Positions 47,786-59,700 of a DNA stretch of 64,000 nucleotides are shown here, piece by piece. The first letter of the stretch is position 1; every line of letters starts with the position of its first letter. The notes beneath the pieces are model-generated. The model ran no database searches and had not been told where the DNA came from. It saw nothing but the letters and a program-made list of their open reading frames with translations. The position numbers and the translations under genes are program-made. This stretch comes from Aporrectodea caliginosa (Eukaryota > Annelida > Clitellata > Crassiclitellata > Lumbricidae): assembly GCA_020284085.1 (NCBI GenBank), contig JACEVL010000409.1, forward strand, positions 156,001 to 220,000, given 5' to 3'.

Positions 47786-49330
47786 TCTGATGCAGATGAC
47801 ACCCAACTCAACAAATCCTTTTCCCGAAGCTCTTTTTCAACGCCAATCGCACAATTGCTCAGCGTGATTAACCTAATCTCTCAATGGACGTCATCCAACC
47901 TCCTCTGCCTTAACCCTTCCACAACAGAAGTAAACATCCTAGGCCTTACTTATCAAATCAAGAAAGCCTCTGACCCTTCCATACAACTATATAATATATA
48001 TCGACTAACTCTTCATCTCTTACCTTCACCTCTGACTGCCCTGTCCGCAAAACTTGGTATTGCTTTTGACCCACATCTCTCCTTCTCTAACCACATCTCC
48101 AACTTCTTGTGCTCCTCCTGCTTTATGCACATTTGTGACCTCTGCCGAATCCAGCCCATACTCGACTTTAAAACTGCCTCCACCACAGCTTCCTCCACTG
48201 TCCCCTCAAAGTTCGATTAGTGCAATTCCCTCTACTTCAACCTCAAATCCACCCAAATTAAGCGTCTGCAACATATCAAAAACTCACTAGCCTGAGCTGT
48301 CTGTCATCAGAATGCCCAAACATCACTCCCTTCGTAAAATCACTCCACTGGCTAAAAAACCCTGAGCAAATCCACTTCACAGTATTCACAGCCCAATTAT
48401 CTCTGCCAACTCTTCACCATCCTGGCAATCCACTCCAACCGATCATCTTCCTGTCTCAGTTTTCTCGATCCCCGGTCACTACTCATCTCAAGTTCTCCAA
48501 CTCGACCATATCCAACAAGGAGCATCCATACAGTACGTCCGCAATGAGGGGAGGTCATCCAAATGCGGACAGGGGGGGAGGGGTTATGATCAGTGCGGAC
48601 GGCCGCCTAAAATGGCCTAAAAACCGTATTCTGACGAGCTAGCTCTACTTGTAAAACTAAACCCCAAGAGAGAAATCCATTGACTGACTTGATGTGTTAC
48701 GTCACTACCAATTATTACATGTATTATTATTATTATTGGTAAATAAGATAGAACTAGTAGTATATTAATGACGCTATTCACAATGTTGATGTTTTATTTT
48801 GTTAGTTTTTTGGGTTTCGCGTGCAGACGTCCGCAAAGGGGGGTACGGCTAAATGCGGAGAAATGGGGGAAAGGGGTCCAAAGTGGGTCATTTTCTGCGG
48901 ACGTCCTTTATGGACGACCCCAGTCACTGCACCACAACTCTGGAATGATCTCCCTCCCGAATTCTGCAGATTTTTGGCTCCTCCATGCTCATTGCCACTC
49001 ACTCTCCATCATCTGCTTCGTGCTAGCACTCTATCTGTCACCCACAGGCTTTCCACTCAAAACTAAAGTCTCACCTTTTCAAGAATTACTACCACGACCC
49101 ATCTGATTCTCCACCTGCCAATTCTTCTCAGCCGAAACGACACCCACTTTATCAGCTGCTCTGCCTCCTCTCTTGATCTGGACCCTCTGCCAACAGACTC
49201 AGACCTCCTTTGACTACCCTTGGAAACTCCTCTGATCTCCGAGTTTAGAATGTGCCAGGCAACATCTTCAACCTTAAAAAACACGTTGATGCCCCATTTG
49301 GCCAGCATGAGAATGCACTAAGTACAAACA
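47786..49330 (+). mobile_element. L2/CR1-like LINE 3' part, interrupted
   Basis: The frame starting at 47789 reads DADDTQLNKSF, the RT catalytic YADD box with Y changed to D. It continues with WTSSNLLCLNPSTTEVNILG and, in a broken frame, FDPHLSFSNHISN, SCFMHICDLCRIQPILDFKT, the palm/thumb blocks of L2/CR1 RT. After 48536 an insertion intervenes. The LINE resumes at about 48916 with PVTAPQLWNDLPPEF and FKTKVSPF, the L2 ORF2 end. Frameshifts and the lost tyrosine show it is inactive. Confidence 0.85.
48537..48915. mobile_element. Insertion in LINE with ACGTCCGCA / TGCGGACGT ends
   Basis: LINE coding similarity stops at about 48536 and restarts at about 48916. The interrupting DNA starts ACGTCCGCAATGAGG and ends CATTTTCTGCGGACGT, a short inverted repeat. 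TGCGGA/GTCCGC motifs recur several times near both ends (48570, 48594, 48831, 48857). No target duplication was found, and the class is not known. Confidence 0.55.
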
Positions 49331-50455
49331 CCGCTAGCGAAACTGACAGTCATTTTCGAATTTTTATAACACATATTATATCATGAAACCCAAACAAGCA
49401 TTTGAATTTATGTTCAGAAAACATGATCAACAAATACAAAGTAATATTGTAATGCAAGCACTCGTTTGTTATCTTGATAACAATAATTAGAATAGTGAGA
49501 TGATTTTAAAAGTATCCGACACTAAAACCCGGTAACAACATTATTATTCACATTATCACTGTTATATTCATTATTATTATTTACACACTTTTTATATTAA
49601 AACAGTATTTATTAAGCAGTTCATCTTGAGCTGCCTTATAAATCAAAGCTGACATAACAGAGGATATTTCAGTTCCAGAATAAACTGTCCCTCTTTCTAC
49701 CATTTTGCCAGACACCTCTGAGATCTGATTCAGCTGGTTCTTATTAAAATATTAAAATTACACAAAATAACAACATTAACTGAAGTCCATTGTAACCGGG
49801 ATCTTTACGGTTTCACACACATTATCTCAACTTTCTTCTTTGCACTCCGTCAAGTTTTAAGAGTCAAAAATAATAATGGTACGGAACCATTTACGTCAGT
49901 AAATGCACACTTTCATACAACTAAAATTCAAGAAAAACTTGGCAGGAAATTGTTTCTTTTGAATATACACAGTTTGAGGAAATTTGGAAAGCTTATTCCT
50001 TATACCCACAAAATGAAAGGTCATTCAGAAACAACTTCTGGATGCAACCTTTGTATCCTCACCTACACGTTTCAATCATGGAACCTACTACTCTATTGAA
50101 ATTACTTTGTGTTGTTACTTTACCATGTACTGAATTATTCACCTGTAAAATTTTTACTCTGGTGGCTATTAATGAAATAAATGCTGAGCTCAAACTATGA
50201 CATCAAATACTCCCAATGCAATCGAAGGCTGATGGCTTATATTTATCGCATACTGTCACGTACATGCACGATCCAATTATAAAAACAGTACTTTCAATAA
50301 TACCTGTCACATCAGTGAAAAGTATCTCCTCACACATGTAACAGTCAACTTATTTATGTTTCATGACAGCTAAGTATGTAAAAAGCTCACTGTCCAAATT
50401 CAGTTCCTGTACACCCCACACCACAACCTCGACGCCTGGTCCCCCAGGCTCTCGT
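49331..50455 (-). other. Probable 3' untranslated region/flank of the 662-aa gene
   Basis: Lies downstream (minus strand) of the stop codon at 50456-50458. A possible poly(A) signal, AATAAA on the minus strand, is at 49608-49613. No exon or repeat was recognised apart from ATT-rich runs near 49570. Confidence 0.35.
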
Positions 50456-50694
50456 TCAACATTGGTTTCCGGGCCTCCACTGATTAAAACTCTCGAAAGC
50501 CCTGCCAGTATAGGAAGTGCCTACAATAACAAGAAACTCTGGTTAAAACATTTCAAAACAGTACCAACACACAATACGATAAAGCATTTCTCAGTCACAC
50601 TTCTGTTTCCCACTTTTCATGGATGTTAGATGGCATGCATGGAGTGCTCTTGAAATGCATTTCAAAGCTGTTGTTTCAACTCTCATACACATAT

Positions 50695-50726
<32 letters not shown>

Positions 50727-53700
50727 GACAGATATTTTTGCTGAAGCACAGACATGACATCAGCAATTGAGCAATCTTTTCTGAAAAGTTGCACAGCTTG
50801 CTAAATCCAACTGCAACTCTCTGCAATTATACTCCTGAGATGAAAGCCAAATCACGTTACATTTGGACGATGAATTACGAGTATGGATCGCAGTTTCAGT
50901 ACAAATGCAACTGACCACACAATTACACATCAGCATAAGGACCTTTGCATAGGCAACCAAATGCATTCATACCGCATGTAGTTTGTAATATATTTTGTGA
51001 TGATGTACAAATGCTATGGAAGTTATAACTAAACTTCTAAGACTTTGTGTCTTTCCTTGGATTTTGACACATAGACGTATCATTACGAAAATAATATTTA
51101 TAACATATTACGAAAATTGTAAACAAGTGCAAAGTCAAGAAGACATGCAAATCTGAGGCGCGGTTAGTCTGTCGTCAGGTGAAGACGAGCAGTTAGATAT
51201 CCAGAAGTTTGAAAGCCAATGAGAACCAGTGAGTTTTAAGGTGTTTCTTGAAGGAAAAGAATTCGAGCATCAGAGAAGCATTGGAAGTTGGTTCCATTCC
51301 TTGGGGGTAGCAACATGGAATGCATGAGAGCTCATGACGGTGCTAAATCATGGCTCAACCAAAAGACGCATACTCAAAGACTGCAGGGAAAGATGTAAGG
51401 AGATAAACAGTGGTAGGTAGGAGTGCTCGTATATATGTATACACACGTTCTGTACACACATAAATATACATACATACATAAAATATAAAGGAGCTAAGAA
51501 TTTTTAGATTTGATCAAAGTTCAACAATACCTCCTACGGTTGGTCCTCTGCCAAAGCCAAGCATCCTTGACGGCATCGAGTTATCGCTGTCTTCGCTCTC
51601 AGAATCTGAACAAAAGATTCCAGAGAAGATGATCAACGACCCAAGGCAATGACACGTACTAGGACTGGTACTGATGAAAAGAAATTAATCGATTAATCTC
51701 CAAAATTTATCTTTGATTAATCGATTAAATTCGATTAATTTTGTATCTTTTACGTAAAGCATGAAAAACTGTTTAGAATGTAGTCACTGAGTCAGTTACT
51801 ACTTTCTACAAAAATTCACAATCATTCCACATGCTGAAGGTGATACGTCAGCAGTGTGTTTGAACCACTGTAAGCAAACTGTTTAACGCAATGCAGACAG
51901 TTAATTTTGTCGCCATCTTCGACTTTACCATCAGCATTTACCTTAACTGCAAAATGCTCGCTTAATTTTCCACTCAAAAGTTTCACATTATCAACGTTCA
52001 TCATATTGTTTACCTCGGAAATGGGCCACTCAACATCATGAAATAAGTAACAAAATTACTCGAACAAACCGATATTAATCGATTAAAAATGTTAACGACT
52101 AATCAATTAATTAATCGTTAAAAACCGCAGCCTAGAATTTACCCTATATGGAAACATCTGACCAGGTGAATTTTTGGAAATCGATGTAAAAGTGAATCAA
52201 ACCGTGCAGTTAAACCAGAAAATTCTACCAGAAAATTCTACCATAAACTGAACCAGTAAACATTTTCTACAGTGCCACCTAACACAAGTAAAGCACACAA
52301 GACCACCAACGACTGACTGGTCAACTTTAAGGAAAAACCAAGCAACGCAGCTCAATTTCGTTCATTTGGTGAAGAAGCAAAACAATAACACTCTTGCAAT
52401 ACAGTTCTCTTCTTTGAATATTTCAAGCATGCCTTTAAAACACGAATTTTAAGCAGTTAGGCAGTATTTACCAGCACATGAAAGGTCTTCAACCATCGAA
52501 GGTATAACGCTTGTGGCACTTGAGGCACTACTGGGCAGAAGCTGACTGTGTCGATCAATCTGCCCGTCTCCCGTCTCTTGGCACCAACTCGCACAATCGA
52601 CCTAGAAAAAACAATGCAGTGTCAGGTAGTTTAAAATACAGCACAGTGATGACAGACTCTTCACGTGTTGCATTTCCCGTGTATTTCTAACTGCAATTAA
52701 AATGTGTACAGCAGCTCTCCAAATGCGACTCTCATTCAAACTCACCTATCAATCAAACTCACTAATCTTTTTCAGTCTGCATATCGTAAGTTTCACTCAA
52801 CATACTTCTTACTGTTCATAACGACATCATATGCTCAACAGACAGGGTAAGGTGACAGCACTTGGTCTTCTTGAATTGTCTGCTGCGTTTGATACTGTGG
52901 ATGATTCTCTTCTTCATTGTCTCAAACACTGGTTTGTGACTTTGCAGGTGCATATAAGTTCATTACCTAGGCCCGCTTTCTAAGTAAACCCCATGTCGAA
53001 CTATATTTTATTTCTGGTCCTGCAACTAATTAGTTTAGTACTTATCTTAGTCCACACACTCCATCCGTGTACTTAAATGGCAATTATTCATCTTGGTACT
53101 TTGTTGGCATGCAGTGTTTCACAGGGTTCTGTGCTTGGTCCTCTTCAGACACCAGCACAATAGAAGTTACTAATTACAAATATAATTATCAAACCTGATC
53201 AACCAAATAAACCAATTAGCATCCTAATTAAAATACCAAATAAATCAAACCAAATAAACCAATTAGCATGCTAATTAAGAAATCAATTGCCTACCTGTAG
53301 CGGGTTAAGTAGAAAATGGTCTTCTTTAATGATGTCACTGATGTCTTCCAGCATTGCATCACAGTCAACCATCGCCGTGTAATGTTCTTTGTTGGCGTGA
53401 AGATTAGTAGTAGCAGAGCCCTCATGCAAATCTATAAAACAATTTTAATTCATGTATACAAAAATCAATACTCCTGTGAAGATTGCCAGAGTTGTTAAGA
53501 TCTTCAGACCTGGCTAAGACCCCCAACAGTTACACGGATTCAAACCTCAGCAGTAGCAGAGGAGAGCTTTCATTAAATTTCTTCGCCTGAGTCTTAAGGT
53601 GCAGACAGTTTAAAGCTGTAAATTATTACCTGGTCAACATGATTAATAACAACTACAAAAACAAATTACGACATTTACGATAATAAGAGTAATAATAAAA

Positions 53701-56700
53701 TGTTAATAAATTCGGAATTGAACGTCATGAGCAAATGTTTTATAACAAGTAAAAATACTGTGACAACCTATAAATAATTAAATATATACATTGCAATAAT
53801 TCCGCCAGACATCAGCATCCAGTTTTTACAGACAGAAAACTATAAATATTCTTCAGAAGCGCAAGTATTCAGTAAAATAGTCCGAGTATTCTACTCCGTT
53901 TATCAGTAGACAAAATACCCAAAGTTCTTCCGCATAAAAAACTATTCAGATGCCTTACGCAAATGAAAATCCGAGAAAACTTTTGTCCCTGAGATTCAGT
54001 TTAACCGGTAAACGTTTATATAAGTTCATTCCCTAGGCCTGCTTTCTATGTAAACCCCATGTCAAACCGTATTTTATTTTCATTTAATCCCGGTTAGAGG
54101 CATGAATGTTCAGTGTACCTCGTTGCAGTGTGTCAACCCATGTGATTTAATAATAAACGAATATATACATAAGTGCCTCAGAGAAATAGATAAATGAGAC
54201 CCTTACAGTGGTTCATCAGCTGTAACATTTTGGTGCCAGCAGGATCTTGCAGGTCTTTTAAGATCCTGTCCAGCTTATCTTGATCGTTGAGCTTCGGAGG
54301 AGGACTTACGACGTGCATTCCTTTCACTGGCACCATGGCAAATGATGACTTGCCATCAACTGATTCTGGTGACGACGGTTGCATTACCCTAAAAACATTC
54401 AAAGAAATATCTCAAAACCACTGACGAGGTTGTATAATGATTGCTTGTGAATTATACCATCTTCACAGCACATGGAATTTCCTGGCCGAGAAGTTAATAT
54501 AAGACAAGGAAACAATCAGAGATACAATTGTCAGGAAACAATTATAGCAAACAACATTTCTAGGATGATAACCGCAGAAAACTCAAGTATATGAATATTT
54601 ACTGGTTGAGTCGGGAGCGCTCCTGAGTAGATAACCTTGAAGGGCGTTATAAAAATCTCCGCTATGAATGAATGAATATCACCAGAGAGCACAACATATG
54701 CCCTTTCATTTCTTTATGTCTTGTATTTTTGTGTCTTCTTTTATTTAACCAGTACTAATATTATATTTATATGTACCAGAAGCATCAATATCAAATGCAG
54801 CTATCTATGGTTCTACGCAACTGTGCATTGTGAACCAGCTCAGATCTTGGCACAGCACAGTACCGGCAATTATCTCAGAGGATGTTAAACCCACACACTC
54901 TGTGATGCAAGGCAAGAGTAAACCAATCAACCATTGTATTACACATTACACCAATTACACAAATAATTACACACTACACCAATTACACAAATGATTACAC
55001 ATTACACAAATGATTACATAATACACCAATGATTACACGTTACACCAATTACACCAATGTCACACTCACTGTGTCCGTGTCTGTATACCCATTCCGCTGT
55101 CTAAAAGCACCTCCTCAGCTCCTCTCCTTGGCTTGAACAGCTGAACGTTACTGACGTTTTCCAAATTGCTAGACTTCAAATCCGTCTTTCGACTTTTTCC
55201 ATGGTCGTAGAGGCCAAGGTCAAACAGGATGTTGTCTTCCATCTTCTCATCGTCTGACATATCATCAGACAGTATAATAGTGCTGGGCAGCAGTGGGTCT
55301 CTTTTAGTCAGTGGTGGATGCAGATGTTCAAACACGAAGTTCTGAAACATAAGATGGCAGGAAACTGTTTTAACTTATTGTCTTAGAATTCTAATTACTT
55401 ATTTCTTTGATTCACAGATCATCATGTTATCACACAAAAATAAAAAATTACAACAATATGCATGTGCTTGTTACTGACTTCGGATTAGTGCATTGTAGCT
55501 GTTATTGCGATAAAAATTGCATAGCACCTCTTTAAAAAGAAAATAATTCAGGTGTTAAAAAATTTGGATATTTACTTTAAGAACCTCAAAAAGGCACTAA
55601 ACTGCCTCACAAGGGCACTGACACGGTTTCTTGTTTCGTGGATGTAAATAACATCCATGGACACTTTTCTGCAATCTCTTGTTTAGCAGATGTAAATAAC
55701 ATGAAAGCTTCTTCCGCAATGTTCTTTGTTTAACGGATGAAAATAACATGCCAAGATAGTAGAAATTGAATAAGCCGCTGTTACTCACCACATTCTGGGT
55801 GTTGAATTTCTCTGAAAGAAAAGAAAGATTTCATTACTGGCTTGTGTTCAAAAACTCAGTTTGTATATAGAGGAAGCAAGTCAGATACGTTTTTAAACAG
55901 ATATCATCCGATACCCTCTGTTACATTATGCTACATTACAAATACACAGAATACGTGTATGTATGTATATGGTCATTTATATAGCGCCTCACAAGAACCT
56001 AACAAAGGCGCTAAACGTAGCTAACCAATAGAGCTAAATAGATGCAACCTGCCTGCCTGTCTGCCTACATGTGTAACTAAATCTGTAAATAAATACATCT
56101 ACATCTTCAACTCGCAACTGTGCACATCTCAGTGTTGACAGTTTCTGCACAAAACGGAAACCCAGAAACCAAAGGCCTTCTTCAGCCACACAATCATAGC
56201 TCGACTATAGCACCTCACTTGTGTGATGTATTTAAAACGTGCAATAGTGTCTATCTACACACATACATACAGGAAACTGATCATTCTTCGTAAACTCTAA
56301 CAGGCTGGTCTGTTCGTATTGCAATGTGTCTATAATCCGACGATCGTGGGTTTGAACTTGCCGAGAGTGTGTAACGACAAGGCATTTTGCACACAAGTAA
56401 TATAGGTCAGGGGTTTTCAAACTGTGGTACGCGTACCCCTGGGGGTACGCCAGGTGTCGCTAAGGGGTACGCGAAAAATTTCAAAAAAATTAAATTTTCT
56501 ATAAGTTTATGGACTTCATGTCCTTATTTCTTTCACTCGCTATAGGCCTAGCTATTCTACGTCCACCGTTCGCTTATTTCTGTACATGTCTATGAGTTTA
56601 TGCCATCGGATGTAGCCTATTGTTGCCGGCCGATTTTTCAGTCCAGGAAAGAGACCAGTTTGTTGAACTATCATGTTATGGTGGATTGAAGAACGAATTC

Positions 56701-59700
56701 AAGAAAGACATGTTGTGTGATTTTCGGCTGAAACGAAGAGCTGAATATGGATTAATATCTGGCCGAGCTTTAAAATGTTTGATTCTTTTCAGCACGTCAT
56801 ATTTGTGTGAAACAGATTTTTCAGCTAGGCCTATACTTGCGATCAAAAACAAATGCAGAACAAGCTTGAACTCGAACCAGAGTTGCGTTTGAAATTGACG
56901 AATATTAAACCAGATATTGTAAATATGTGCTTGTCAAAACAAGCCCACTGCTCACATTAACACTTTCTAGTAGTGATTTTATTTTTCCTTTTTGTTGATA
57001 GGCTATAACTACATTCTTAAGTGAACATTATATTACTTTAAAAATGTTCCACCTATGACTAATACCGTACCCGGTTTGCACCAATGATTAAAAGGAGTTG
57101 TTAATTGCAAGGGGACTTCACGCTCGCATGTTGTTTTTTATATGACCTTGTTGGGGGTACGCCAAAATTCAATTTCTGTACCTGGGGGTACAATAAAAAT
57201 AAAGTTTGAAAACCGCTGATATAGGTGACACTTTGGCGTGTTTACACACTGGTTCGACACATCGCCAATAACTCAGAGTCCATTCGACCTTGTTCTATTG
57301 CAACCTTAAGACTGCTCTGTTTTAGCCGGGGTTGGGTTGGGAGCACTCCTGAGTCGAAGGTCTTGAAGGGGCACTCTAAAACCTCCTAATGAATGAATGA
57401 ATGAATGAATGAGTCTCAGATTTACTGATTGCACATGTGTAAGAATCAATAAATAGCATTCTTTTGGAGTACATTGAGAGGCACTCAGTGGGCAAATTAC
57501 AAACCACATACAACTGTAAAATAAAGAGAACTGTTTTAGCGCCAGATTTTACAGTCACATAGAACTCATTGTTCCCAAATCGGAACACAGACTGTTAAAC
57601 AGAAATCAGGAAATAGCTTACTGATGATTTCCTGGCAGCCATTTTGAAGCAACACGATGTCGACTTGACGCAGTACAAGCATTACGTCGAGCAGTGCTTC
57701 CATCTGGTGACCAGCGTCCAGAAACATAAGGCAGACGCGCGTGTCGTTTGGCGTGATTTCTTCATACAGTTTTTTGATCACGGCTGAAATAAAGAGCAAA
57801 ACAGGTTAATGATCGTCAAGAAGCCTAAAAGAATCAATGTAACATACAAATGTTAACTATTCTAATACATAAAGGTAAACTAGTTTAGCACATACTGGTA
57901 AAAGATGTTATATACAAAAGCAAATTATGCTAACATATGATGGGACCAAGTCACTCTCATAATAAACAATTCTCAGCATTTCTCACTAAGAAATCATGTT
58001 AAAAAACCACCAACAACCCTGAATGTTTACAATATACAATTATCCCATGATGTTGTTTTGACTCTTTAACGACGAGCGTGTACTAAAATGTATGGAAAAA
58101 CCAATGCAGCTCGTCGTTAAAGGGTTAAAGCAAGCCAAAAACGTCTTCGAACTAACCCTGCTCCACTTCCGACAGCACTTGCATAACGTTCTGCCTGTTA
58201 TCCAGTGCACTCAGCGTCACGACGTCAGAATACTTTTTATCGAGTCGGCTGTAAAGCTCGACAACCGGCTGCGGCTTTGACACGGCGGCCGGCAGACGTG
58301 GCTGCATCGATACCATTGGTTGGCCCCCTGCGAACGGGTGCTTCACATCCTGGTTCATCAGTTCCCCGATGTCGACGTAAGGGGAAGGTTCCGATTTGGG
58401 GTTGATGAGGAACTGGTTTTGGTCGGCTGACTGGGCCTCAAAGTGTATCTGTGGGAGGATGGGGTTGTTGGATACAGACGAGTAGAAGAAGCCCGACTCC
58501 TTGTCTGTTGAACTCTCGGCGATCACCTGGTGACTGTAGGAGTAATCAGACTCAGATGCATCGGCTGTGGCACTCTGAAGAAACACAAAGGAAAACTAAG
58601 ATAACATATCAAGGCGACACACAAAGCCACACTACAGTAACATACAAACGCAAACTATGCTAACACATGACTATACTATAGTTACTATAGTTTATGTACA
58701 AACATTAACTATGCTAATACATGACTATACTATAGTTACTATAGTTTATGTACAAACATTAACTATGCTAATACATGAAGGATAGACTGTCATCTGCAAC
58801 TTCTTCAAGAAATTTAACAATTTCTATGTGCATACATTTGTCATTTACTTGGAGTGCCTAGTTTAGGACTGAGTTACTAAGTTATCCAGCTCTTTGTACT
58901 CACCTGATGAAGACTGTTTTGAGTCTCAAGGTACTTGGCCTTGAGAAAATTAAACATCGGTCCCAGCTCATCCTTGCCTGGCTTTTTCACTGTAAGCAAA
59001 ACAGTACAATAAAAGGATAGTTATAACAATGTGGTGGCAAATATTTGGCTCAAGATTTCTGCTACACCTGCACCCCCTAGCCAACTCGACTATAATGAGT
59101 ACACCGACCGTATACTGTCGGTGGGAAAATGAGACAGCGAGGGAGAGGATTGGCCACCCGTTCTCATATGCCAATGCTAAGGAAATGAAGTCGCTAACAC
59201 TTCATACCCATGGCCACCTCTTGGCTAGCTTAAGGTACTGCTCTTCTTCTTCTTCTATAATGATGTTCAAGTGTACCTCAATCAATATTCGTTTAATTTC
59301 AAAATAATCCAGTTGACAAAACGCAACAGGTTACAAGTAACACAATTAGCTAAAAGAGTCAGGCTAACGTTAATAATTCTAGACAAATACAAGTAATTAT
59401 AATTATAAGACAATTAATTAATATGCATCTTTAAACAAGATACGTGGTATGTAATTACATTTATCATTGATTGGGAGATTAAAGTTGTGAATTCTAGGAC
59501 GTAAGTTATATTTGATTTGCTGTGTAGGTGGGAAGATTCCTCGGAGAACATGACATGAATCCCCACAAATAGTACGAAATAAGCCAGAATCAGTAGGAGT
59601 TTGTTGTGAAAAACAGGATCAGTATTACAAGTTCTACATATGAAACTTACTGGATTTAACCCCGACATCAAATTTAACGTCAGGTCTAGAGTTAAACGAT

